Of a stretch of DNA of 8,646 nt, positions 1-7,016 are shown piece after piece. How positions within the stretch are numbered: the first letter of the stretch is position 1; each line of letters opens with the position of its first letter. Position numbers and translations under genes: made by a program. Source of the DNA: an uncultured Alphaproteobacteria bacterium (GTDB lineage Bacteria > Pseudomonadota > Alphaproteobacteria > Caulobacterales > Caulobacteraceae); the NCBI GenBank assembly GCA_903933475.1, contig CAIZKE010000141.1:1-8646 (forward strand). The letters run 5' to 3'. The notes under the pieces were generated by a model that did no database searches, had not been told where the DNA came from, and saw only the letters and a list, made by a program, of their open reading frames with translations.

Positions 1-1
1 C

Positions 2-1786
2 TATGGCGGCCTGGCTTGCTTCTTCTCCTGGCTCTTCCGGCGGGAACTCTCACCCTGGCGCTATGTCTCCACACCCGACGCCCTGGTGCTGGCGCGGATC
101 GCCCTGCTGACCGCAGCCAGCTTCCTGCTCCTTTTCTTCGCCGCCGACCGGGCACTCAGTCTGAGCCGGGCCGTGCTTGCTCTGGCTCCGGTCTTCCAGA
201 TGGTCGGAGCGATCAGCGCCCGGATGCTCCGCCGGGCGGCTCACGAGCGTGCCCTCGACAGCTTTGCACCCCTGAAATCCCTCACAGACCGGGCGCCTCA
301 GGCACCGGAGCTGCTCCTCATCGGTCCAACCTCCGCCGCCGAGACCTACCTGCGCGAGGCGGGCCGTCGTCGCGACAACACCTGGACACCGGTGGGCATT
401 ATTGCTCTGGACTCCAGCGAGGTCGGTCAACAGGTGCGTGGGGTCTGCATCATCGAGTCCCTTGGTCGGCTGGATGAGGCCCTGGTCGACCTGCGCCGCT
501 GGAACCAGTATCCCCGCGCCATCCTGTTCCTTGACGAACCCGCGCGCCTGACGGGCCTCACCGCAGCCCAGCTGGGGCGGCTGAAGAACGACGGCGTTCG
601 CCTGCTCAGGCTTCCGTCCATCGTCGACCTCGCGCAGGACGACCGGGTCGCCCTGCTTCCCATGCGCGACATCAGCGTCGAGGAACTCCTGCCGCGAGGC
701 CCGATCGAGCTCGATCAGGTCGCCCTCAAAGGCCTGATTGGAGGCCGTAGGGTGCTGATTACTGGTGCCGGCGGCTCGATTGGCGCCGAGCTTGTCCGTC
801 AGGTCGCCGCCCTTGAAGCTGGGCATGTCACCCTGGTCGACTTTTCTGAGACCGCCCTGTTCGAGATCGACCGCGAGCTCGGGGAAACCTTCCCAACCCT
901 CTCCCGGACCGCCGCCCTGGTGGATGTTCGCAATGCCGACAGGGTCGCCGCCTGCGTCCTGGTCGAGACGCCCGACCTTGTCTTCCACGCCGCCGCGCTG
1001 AAGCATGTGTCGATGGTCGAGCGACATCCCGTCGAGGGCGTGCTCACCAACGTCTTGGGCACCTGGAACGTGGCCGAGGCTGCGCGCATAGCCGGTGCCG
1101 CCCAGATGGTCCTGATCTCCACCGACAAGGCCGTAGATCCGTCAAACGTGATGGGCGCGACCAAGCGTCTCGCAGAGGCCGTGATCCAGGGGCAGCAGGA
1201 AGGCTCGGAAACCCGCTTCTCCGCGGTGCGCTTTGGCAATGTGCTGGGTTCGGCCGGATCCGTGGTGCCGATCTTCCGCTCCCAGATCGACCGGGGGGGG
1301 CCAGTAACGGTCACACACCCGGAAATGGCCCGCTACTTCATGACGATTCCCGAGGCGGCCCAACTCGTGCTGCACGCCACGGCGGCCTGCGCCTACGATC
1401 TGAACGCCGAGCGCTCCCGGCTCTTCCTTCTCGAGATGGGTGAGCCTGTTAAGATCATGGATCTGGCCCGCCAGATGATCGCCCTGTCTGGCCGTACGGT
1501 AGGCAAGGACATTGAAATCGAAATTACGGGCCTGCGCCCCGGAGAAAAACTCACCGAGGAGCTCCTGGACGAGATGGAGAGCGCGATCCCCTGCGCGCCC
1601 AAGGTCCTCGAGGTGGTCTCGACCAGCGCCCTCGGCGTAGCACCCGCCCATCTGCGGCGGTTGGAAGCCATCGCTACGCGGGGCGACACCGACGAGATCC
1701 GGCGCGCCATCTTCGATCTTGTCGCCCAGATTCGCGGCGAGAAGCCGGCTGTCGTCCCGGACCTTCGGGTGGTGTCAAACCGTTGA
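2..1786 (+). CDS. Membrane-anchored nucleotide-sugar 4,6-dehydratase, FlaA1/WbpM/CapD family (5'-truncated)
   Basis: The reading frame is open from base 2, so the gene starts outside the window; 594 codons plus TGA are present. Family members of about 620-660 residues suggest only the first membrane helices are missing. Numbering residues from base 2, hydrophobic segments lie at about 27-50 and 55-75, followed by a linking Rossmann-like region and then the catalytic SDR domain. That domain has the NAD(P)-binding motif TGAGGSIG at 254-261, the STDK motif at 373-376, MGATK at 384-388 and a C-terminal LRPGEKL at 511-517. Met384 stands where classical SDR enzymes have the catalytic Tyr, as in WbpM. 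By family, it removes water from a UDP-N-acetyl-hexosamine to give a 4-keto-6-deoxy sugar for O-antigen, capsule or glycan synthesis at the inner membrane. The exact substrate and product stereochemistry cannot be read from sequence. It is probably co-transcribed with the epimerase 37 bases downstream. GTG at base 86 is internal and not the real start. Confidence 0.93.
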   Translation, partial: YGGLACFFSWLFRRELSPWRYVSTPDALVLARIALLTAASFLLLFFAADRALSLSRAVLALAPVFQMVGAISARMLRRAAHERALDSFAPLKSLTDRAPQAPELLLIGPTSAAETYLREAGRRRDNTWTPVGIIALDSSEVGQQVRGVCIIESLGRLDEALVDLRRWNQYPRAILFLDEPARLTGLTAAQLGRLKNDGVRLLRLPSIVDLAQDDRVALLPMRDISVEELLPRGPIELDQVALKGLIGGRRVLITGAGGSIGAELVRQVAALEAGHVTLVDFSETALFEIDRELGETFPTLSRTAALVDVRNADRVAACVLVETPDLVFHAAALKHVSMVERHPVEGVLTNVLGTWNVAEAARIAGAAQMVLISTDKAVDPSNVMGATKRLAEAVIQGQQEGSETRFSAVRFGNVLGSAGSVVPIFRSQIDRGGPVTVTHPEMARYFMTIPEAAQLVLHATAACAYDLNAERSRLFLLEMGEPVKIMDLARQMIALSGRTVGKDIEIEITGLRPGEKLTEELLDEMESAIPCAPKVLEVVSTSALGVAPAHLRRLEAIATRGDTDEIRRAIFDLVAQIRGEKPAVVPDLRVVSNR

Positions 1787-1823
1787 TCGCTGGCTGCGGC
1801 GTCAGGTTGCAGGACGCGGAATC

Positions 1824-2840
1824 ATGATCCTGGTCACAGGCTCGGCTGGGTTCATCGGATTCCATGTCGCAAACGCACTTCTCGACAGGGGCGAGAGCGT
1901 GGTCGGTGTCGACAATATCAGCCCTTACTATGACCCAAGCCTCAAACTCGCACGCCTGGCGCGGCTTGAATCCCGTAGAGGCTACCAGCATCACCGGCTC
2001 GACCTGGCGGACCGGGAAGCCGCCGCGGAGGTCTTCCGATCCGTCCATCCCAGCGGCGTCGTACACTTGGCCGCACAGCCGGGGGTCCGCTATTCCCTCG
2101 AGCACCCCGAGGCCTACGTCGACTCCAACCTGGTGGGGTTCCTGAGCGTTCTGGAAGGCTGCCGGGCGACCTCGCCGGCGCATCTGGTCTTCGCCTCCAC
2201 GAGTTCAGCCTACGGTGCCAACGGGGCCCTGCCCTTTTCCCCTCACCAGGCGGCCAATCACCCCCTGACGCTTTACGCTGCGACCAAGCTGGCGAACGAG
2301 TCCATGGCTCACGCCTACGCCCACCTGTTCGGCCTGCCCTGCACAGGCCTGAGGTTCTTCACCGTCTACGGGCCCTGGACGCGCCCGGACATGGCCCTCT
2401 ACCGCTTCGCCGACGCCATCGTCGCGGGACGGCCCATCGACGTCTACGGGCAGGGGCGGATGCAGCGGGACTTCACCTATGTCGACGACATCGTCAGCGG
2501 GGTAATCGCCGCCCTTGATCGTCCCGCAACCGTCAATCCGGACTGGCGACCCGAGGCTCCCGACCCGGCGACCAGCGGCGTCGCGCCCTGGCGCATCCTC
2601 AATGTCGGCGCCGGGACCCGGGTCGAGTTGATGACCTACATCGAGACCCTTGCGGACGCCCTTGGCCGTCCGGCGCATCTGAACCTGATGCCCATGCAGC
2701 CTGGCGACATCGCGCGCACGGAAGCAGACATCACCGACACCACCTCAGCCCTCGGATATGCACCGACTACACCCGTCGAGACTGGGGTACGGCGCTTCGC
2801 GGACTGGTACTGCGATTATCATGGGGTCAGCCGGGGCTGA
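1824..2840 (+). CDS. NAD-dependent epimerase, UDP-glucuronate 4-epimerase-like (LpsL type)
   Basis: A 338-residue extended short-chain dehydrogenase/reductase, the usual length for UDP-glucuronate 4-epimerases. The N-terminus opens directly with the NAD-binding motif TGSAGFIG (residues 5-12), which fixes the start at ATG 1824. The frame stays open upstream to 1719, but that extension is not family-like. An AGGA about 9 bases upstream could be a weak ribosome site. Other landmarks are LAAQPGVRYSLEHP, the probable catalytic Thr126 in ASTSSAYG, Tyr151 and Lys155 in YAATK, GLRFFTVYGPW and RRDFTYVDD-like QRDFTYVDD, and a C-terminal MQPGDIARTEADI. These features together are typical of enzymes converting UDP-glucuronate to UDP-galacturonate, a precursor for acidic polysaccharide or lipopolysaccharide core. 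Substrate assignment within the family is an inference; a related UDP-hexose 4-epimerase remains possible. It follows the 4,6-dehydratase on the same strand and is the last gene of that operon. Confidence 0.9.
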   Translation: MILVTGSAGFIGFHVANALLDRGESVVGVDNISPYYDPSLKLARLARLESRRGYQHHRLDLADREAAAEVFRSVHPSGVVHLAAQPGVRYSLEHPEAYVDSNLVGFLSVLEGCRATSPAHLVFASTSSAYGANGALPFSPHQAANHPLTLYAATKLANESMAHAYAHLFGLPCTGLRFFTVYGPWTRPDMALYRFADAIVAGRPIDVYGQGRMQRDFTYVDDIVSGVIAALDRPATVNPDWRPEAPDPATSGVAPWRILNVGAGTRVELMTYIETLADALGRPAHLNLMPMQPGDIARTEADITDTTSALGYAPTTPVETGVRRFADWYCDYHGVSRG

Positions 2841-2842
2841 CC
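2825..2842. terminator. Inverted repeat at the convergent gene ends, possible bidirectional terminator
   Basis: GGTCAGCC and GGCTGACC form a perfect 8-base inverted repeat separated by two G bases; as RNA it would fold as a 7-pair stem with a 4-base loop. It spans the TGA stop of the epimerase gene and lies 33 bases beyond the stop of pckG, which converges on it. No T-run follows on either strand, so it is not a classical intrinsic terminator. It may act as a transcription end or RNA-stabilising hairpin in both directions. The rest of the 34-base convergent gap is GC-rich with nothing recognisable. Confidence 0.35.
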
Positions 2843-2874
2843 GCCAGGGCCGGGGAAGGGCTGCCGCCGGCGCG

Positions 2875-4719
2875 CTATTCCGCGACAATCTCTGCAGGCT
2901 GGCTCGCCGCCTGGAGACGGCCCTCCAGGGCCCGGTGCTGGCGCCAGAGTTCCTCAGGCAGACGCTCGCCAAAGGCCTCATAGGCGGGTGGGATCAGGGC
3001 CGCCTCTTCGGTCCAGACGACTGGATCAACCGTCAGCAGCAGGTCAACGTCCGCCGCTGCGAGGTCCAGGCCCGACAGGTCCAGGGATCCGACGGTCGGA
3101 ACCCGGCCGATCGGGGTCTCCCGGGCCGGCGCCCGTCCCGCCAGGCGCTCGAAGACCCACTTCAGGACCCGGGAATTATCGCCGAAGCCCGGCCAGACAT
3201 AGCGGCCCGTGGAGTCCTTGCGGAACCAGTTCACGAAGTAGATGCGGGGAAGTTTCGAAGCGTCCGTCTTCTCGCCGATGGACAGCCAGTGACGGAAATA
3301 GTCGCCCATATTGTAGCCGCAGAAGGGCAGCATGGCGAAGGGATCGCGCCTGAGCTCCCCGATCCGGTTCTCTGCCGCTGCCGTGCCCTCGGAGGCTACG
3401 TTCGAGGCCAGGAAGACGCCGTGCGCCCAGTCGAAGGCTTCGGTCACCAGAGGCACGGCGCTGGCGCGGCGGCCGCCGAACAGGATAGCCGAGATCGGCA
3501 CCCCCTTGGGGTCTTCCCACTCGGGGGCAATCACCGGGCACTGACCCGCTGGAACGGTAAAGCGGGCGTTGGGATGGGCAGCGGGCTCGCCGGAGCCCGG
3601 CGTCCAGGGGCGACCCTTCCAGTCGGTCAGGTTGGCGGGCGGGGTCTTGGTCAGGCCCTCCCACCAGACGTCCCCGTCATCGGTCAGGGCGACATTGGTG
3701 AAGACACAGTTGGCGTGCAGCGAGGCCACTGCATTGCGGTTGGTCTCGTTGCCGGTACCGGGCGCCACGCCGAAGAAGCCGGCTTCGGGGTTGATGGCAT
3801 ACAGTCGACCGTCGTCTCCGAACCGCATCCAGCAGATGTCGTCGCCGATGGTCTCGGCCTTCCAGCCCGCCAGGGTAGGCTGGAGCATGGCCATGTTGGT
3901 CTTGCCGCAGGCGCTCGGGAAGGCGGCGGCGATGTAGCGGGCCTCGTTCTCGGGAGAGGTCAGCTTCAGGATCAGCATGTGCTCGGCCAACCAGCCCTCG
4001 TCCCGGGCCATGACCGAGGCAATGCGAAGGGCGAAGCACTTCTTCCCCAGGAGGGCGTTGCCGCCATAGCCAGAGCCATAGGACCAGATCTCCCGGGTCT
4101 CGGGATAGTGGACGATGTACTTCTCGGGGTTGCAGGGCCAGGCGACGTCCGCCTGACCAGCCGCAAGGGGCGCACCAACGGTGTGCACCGCTGGCACGAA
4201 GAAGCCGTCATCGCCCAGCTGGTCCAGCGCCGCCCGGCCCATTCGGGTCATCACCCGCATCGAAATGGCGACATAGGCGCTGTCAGTGATCTCGACGCCC
4301 AGCTGGCTGATCTTGGAACCCAGGGGCCCCATGCTGAAGGGGCAGACATACATCGTGCGACCGGCCATGCAGCCGTCGAACAGGCCCGCCATCTTCGCCC
4401 GCATCGCCTTGGGATCCGACCAATTGTTTGTCGGCCCGGCGTCGATCTGGCGCTCGGAACAGATGAAGGTCCGGCTTTCGACCCGCGCAACGTCGCTGGG
4501 ATCGGAGGCCGCATAGAAGGAGTTCGGGCGCTTGGCGGGATTCAGCCGCGTCAGCGTGCCCCTGCCCTCGAGTTCCCGGGTCAGGGCTTCCCATTCCGCA
4601 TCCGATCCATCGCACCAGTGGACACGCTCGGGCCGCGTCAAGGACGCGATCTCCTCGACCCAGGTGATCAGCCGGGCGTGGCGGGTGGGAGCGGGATGAA
4701 GGCCGGGGATCGCGGTCAT
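2875..4719 (-). CDS. pckG: Phosphoenolpyruvate carboxykinase (GTP)
   Basis: Converts oxaloacetate plus GTP to phosphoenolpyruvate, CO2 and GDP in the cytoplasm, the entry step of gluconeogenesis from TCA-cycle intermediates. From ATG 4719 the protein has 614 residues, normal for the GTP-dependent family. Visible landmarks include VARVESRTF with Arg79; GYGGNALLGKKC with Tyr218 and Lys226/Lys227; His247 in EHMLIL; the kinase P-loop SACGKTNMAML with Cys271 and Lys273; GDD at 292-294 (metal-binding Asp); then NARFTVPAGQCPVIAPEWEDP, ILFGGRR and NWFRKDSTGRYVWPGFGDN, which shapes the guanine pocket. The spacing Tyr-Lys-His-Cys-Asp matches vertebrate cytosolic PEPCK (235, 244, 264, 288, 311) with a constant offset of 17. 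An in-frame TTG at 4839 would add 40 residues of non-family sequence; ATG 4719 has GGAG 11 bases upstream and fits the family N-terminus. All catalytic landmarks I looked for are present. Confidence 0.96.
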   Translation of the reverse strand: MTAIPGLHPAPTRHARLITWVEEIASLTRPERVHWCDGSDAEWEALTRELEGRGTLTRLNPAKRPNSFYAASDPSDVARVESRTFICSERQIDAGPTNNWSDPKAMRAKMAGLFDGCMAGRTMYVCPFSMGPLGSKISQLGVEITDSAYVAISMRVMTRMGRAALDQLGDDGFFVPAVHTVGAPLAAGQADVAWPCNPEKYIVHYPETREIWSYGSGYGGNALLGKKCFALRIASVMARDEGWLAEHMLILKLTSPENEARYIAAAFPSACGKTNMAMLQPTLAGWKAETIGDDICWMRFGDDGRLYAINPEAGFFGVAPGTGNETNRNAVASLHANCVFTNVALTDDGDVWWEGLTKTPPANLTDWKGRPWTPGSGEPAAHPNARFTVPAGQCPVIAPEWEDPKGVPISAILFGGRRASAVPLVTEAFDWAHGVFLASNVASEGTAAAENRIGELRRDPFAMLPFCGYNMGDYFRHWLSIGEKTDASKLPRIYFVNWFRKDSTGRYVWPGFGDNSRVLKWVFERLAGRAPARETPIGRVPTVGSLDLSGLDLAAADVDLLLTVDPVVWTEEAALIPPAYEAFGERLPEELWRQHRALEGRLQAASQPAEIVAE

Positions 4720-4730
4720 CAGTTCAACGT

Positions 4731-4734
4731 CTCC
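4731..4734 (-). promoter_or_regulatory. Ribosome binding site supporting the pckG start
   Basis: On the minus strand GGAG lies 11 bases before ATG 4719. The spacing is slightly long, but together with family length it favours this ATG over the upstream TTG at 4839. Confidence 0.45.
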
Positions 4735-4828
4735 GAGCCGTGGCGGCGGTTTGGGGGAGTCGGTCAGGGTCGCGGGACTCGCGTCGTGGTAATCAACCTT
4801 CTGTGAAAAGGCGAGCGCTCCAGCGGGC

Positions 4829-4849
4829 GTGACGTCCAAAAAACGTCAC
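4829..4849. promoter_or_regulatory. Perfect inverted repeat GTGACGT-N7-ACGTCAC, candidate operator upstream of pckG
   Basis: Two perfect 7-base arms are separated by CCAAAAA (plus strand). The element lies immediately after the TAA stop of the guanylyltransferase-AGE gene and about 110 bases upstream of the pckG ATG, inside the only sizeable non-coding gap (4720-4849) of the minus-strand cluster. The centre-to-centre spacing of the arms is 14 bases. On the minus strand the T-run lies in the loop and the sequence after the second arm is GCCCGC, so it does not look like an intrinsic terminator. An operator for a dimeric regulator of pckG is the more natural reading; the regulator cannot be named from sequence. 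The rest of the gap holds an 8-base palindrome GAGCGCTC at 4813-4820, and I see no clear -35/-10 pair. Confidence 0.45.
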
Positions 4850-7006
4850 TTAGGCGGAAAGTGCTGGGGATAGTTCCTCGAGCTGCCGGATGGCACCGAC
4901 GATATGATAGAGCGAGGTGGCGGGGGCGTCCCCGGGCGCGAAGCCTCCGGTCGGTCCCTGGCGGTCCCGCCACAGTCCGCGGACTGGGGTCTCGAGATAC
5001 CGAGAGAGGCCCGTCGCGGCCTGCAGGGCGTCTTCGGTTTCCCCCAGGGCCAGTGCGGATTTCAGGAACTCGGTCTGCGGCCAGAGGCGCGCCCACCCGT
5101 CCCGGATGGAAAGGTCCTCCCACAGGGCATTCACGGCGCAGGCCCGGCGGGAGTCCACCCCCTGCAGGCCCGCCGCGTGCAGGGCCCTGGCCGCCAGCTG
5201 GCCGTCTGCCCGGCCCCGGGCGCGACCCCAGCGGTCGAGGAGCCAGGCCCACTCGAACTGGTGGCCCGGCTCGACCAGCCTTCCGGCATCCCCGCCGGCG
5301 CGCCGCCAGTCGGCGTCGAAGAACTCTGACAGGACCCCGCGGTGATCGATGAAGGCGCCGAGGGCCAGGCCTGCGATCTCGTCAGACAGGTCCGCCCAGC
5401 CGCTATCGCCCCCCGCCTCCTCCCAGGCCAGGGCGGCCTCGAGCAGGTGCATGTGGGCATTGGCCTGGAAGGGCTGGTCGCCAGCCTCCCGGAAGCCGCC
5501 GCCAGGATGCCGTAAGTTATCCAGGCCCCCGCGCATGCGCAGGGCGAGACCGAGGGCCATGTCGGCAGACTCACCCGCCTGGACCAGGCTGGCCAGACCC
5601 AGCAGGGCGAAGGCCTGGTCGTAGACAAAGGGGGTCTCGTCCAGCGGCCTGCCGTCCAACCCGACCAGGCTCCGGACCATGCCGTCCGGCCTCAGGAAGG
5701 CGTCGGTCATTCCGGCGAGACCGTGGCGCACCGCCTCGCGCCAGGGTCCGTCCCAGCCCATCAGCCCCGCCTGGGCAAAGCTGAAGATCATCCGGCCCTG
5801 CACCCGTCCGCGCCGGGGCGCAGGCCGCGGCCGGCCATCCTGGCCGATCGCCTCGACAAAACCCCCGCGTTCCCGGTCCGCGCCCAGGGACCACCAAACG
5901 GGCAAGGCCGCCGTCCTGAGCCAGAGGCCCAGGTCGGCTGCAGCCTGTTCAAGGCCGGGATAGCCTGCCGGGCCCCGGGCCTGAAGCCGCTCGACGGCCC
6001 GCTTCACCGCCTGGCTGTCGGCCAGGGGTGCCACGAGGATGCGGGCACCGTCGGCCACCACGGCCAGGCCCTGGACCCCGACCGCCACCACCTCGGCACC
6101 GCCAAAGGCCCGGATATAGGCTCCGGAGACGCCCTCGGCCTCGACCCGGCCCTCGATGTGACTGGCCGTCGCGTCCTTTTCCGAGAGGGCGTGGACGACA
6201 TCCCAGGCGCCCACGTCCGACCAGGCGAAGTCCACTTCGGCGACCATGGCCCGGGCTGTCTTTTCCATGACCGCGTAGTCGATGGAGATCCGAGGCGCGG
6301 TCCGGAAAATCTCGCCCAGCAAGAGCCCTGTGGCGGACTCGGTCGCCGACTCCACAGCGGCCTCCGCCGCTTCCAGAACCTCGGGGGCCAGGCGGCCCAG
6401 TTCATAGACGAGGGTGGTCGCAGGCACGATGAAGTTACCGCTGTTCCAGAGGCAGCCTTCGGCGATGAGGCTGGCTGCGCGGCCGGCATCGGGCTTCTCG
6501 ATGAAGGCCTCGACCATCCGCACGCTTTCGCCCCGCCCAGGCCGGATATAGCCGTAGGCGGTCGAGGCGAAGGTCGGCTTCACCCCCAGGGTGACGATGC
6601 GGCCAGCGCGGGCGAAGGGGGCCGCGCGGACCACGGAGTCGCGGAAGGCCTCGGCGTCCGGGACGTGATGATCGGCGGCGAGGACGACCATGATCGCCTC
6701 TTCGTCCCGTCGCAACAGCCGGATCGCCGCCGCCGCCATGGCCGGGGCGGAATCGCGGGGCTCGGGCTCAAGGATCACCTCGGCCTCGAGCCCGGCCTCG
6801 GCCAGTTGCTCGCGGATCAGGCCCCCGTGGTCAGCCCCGCCGATCACCAGGAGCGGCCCCAGGGGAGCGGCCCGGGCGGCGGTGTCCTGGAAGGCCGTGG
6901 GCCCGTCACCGAACAGCCGGGCGAAGGGCTTGGGCCGTTCAGGCCGGGAGGCGGGCCAGAGGCGCACCCCGGAGCCGCCGCACATGATGACGGGATAGAG
7001 GCTCAT
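4850..7006 (-). CDS. Fused mannose-1-phosphate guanylyltransferase / AGE-superfamily sugar isomerase
   Basis: A 718-residue two-domain protein. Residues 1 to about 340 are a mannose-1-phosphate guanylyltransferase: CGGSGVRLWP at 9-18 with PKPF shortly after, a metal/nucleotide AADHH motif, FIEKP at 168-172, LWNSGNF, SIDYAVMEK and WSDVGAW. This half would make GDP-mannose from mannose-1-phosphate and GTP. Residues from about 355 to the end are an AGE-type (N-acylglucosamine 2-epimerase) alpha/alpha barrel: QGRMIFSFAQA, ANAHMHLLEA, EPGHQFEWAWLL with His582, WPQTEFLKSA, and LYHIVGAI with His701. The histidines and acidic residues known to matter in AGE isomerases such as YihS appear intact. Mannose-6-phosphate isomerase is the most economical role for this half, by analogy with bifunctional ManC/AlgA, but those carry a cupin there; epimerase activity on another sugar is possible. 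ATG 7006 lies 10 bases after the stop of the cinA-like gene and starts right at the family N-terminus; ATG 7042 would overlap that gene. Probably co-transcribed with the cinA-like gene. Confidence 0.9.
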   Translation of the reverse strand: MSLYPVIMCGGSGVRLWPASRPERPKPFARLFGDGPTAFQDTAARAAPLGPLLVIGGADHGGLIREQLAEAGLEAEVILEPEPRDSAPAMAAAAIRLLRRDEEAIMVVLAADHHVPDAEAFRDSVVRAAPFARAGRIVTLGVKPTFASTAYGYIRPGRGESVRMVEAFIEKPDAGRAASLIAEGCLWNSGNFIVPATTLVYELGRLAPEVLEAAEAAVESATESATGLLLGEIFRTAPRISIDYAVMEKTARAMVAEVDFAWSDVGAWDVVHALSEKDATASHIEGRVEAEGVSGAYIRAFGGAEVVAVGVQGLAVVADGARILVAPLADSQAVKRAVERLQARGPAGYPGLEQAAADLGLWLRTAALPVWWSLGADRERGGFVEAIGQDGRPRPAPRRGRVQGRMIFSFAQAGLMGWDGPWREAVRHGLAGMTDAFLRPDGMVRSLVGLDGRPLDETPFVYDQAFALLGLASLVQAGESADMALGLALRMRGGLDNLRHPGGGFREAGDQPFQANAHMHLLEAALAWEEAGGDSGWADLSDEIAGLALGAFIDHRGVLSEFFDADWRRAGGDAGRLVEPGHQFEWAWLLDRWGRARGRADGQLAARALHAAGLQGVDSRRACAVNALWEDLSIRDGWARLWPQTEFLKSALALGETEDALQAATGLSRYLETPVRGLWRDRQGPTGGFAPGDAPATSLYHIVGAIRQLEELSPALSA

Positions 7007-7016
7007 CGGTCCGGGC

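Noticed and set aside
50..1027. Open frame of 325 codons on the minus strand opposite the dehydratase gene
   Set aside because: The plus-strand frame carries conserved dehydratase motifs throughout; the antisense translation shows none.
1719..1823. Upstream extension of the epimerase to ATG 1719
   Set aside because: It would overlap the end of the dehydratase gene by 68 bases, and the family N-terminus begins exactly at ATG 1824 with the NAD-binding motif.
2758..4806. Long open frame of 682 codons on the plus strand opposite pckG
   Set aside because: Its translation has no recognisable motif and is rich in Gly, Arg, Pro and His, as expected from the complement of a GC-rich gene; the minus-strand frame is unmistakable PEP carboxykinase.
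4829..4849. Reading the inverted repeat after the guanylyltransferase-AGE gene as an intrinsic terminator
   Set aside because: The T-run lies in the loop rather than after the stem and the downstream bases are GCCCGC, so the form is wrong for an intrinsic terminator; an operator is more plausible.
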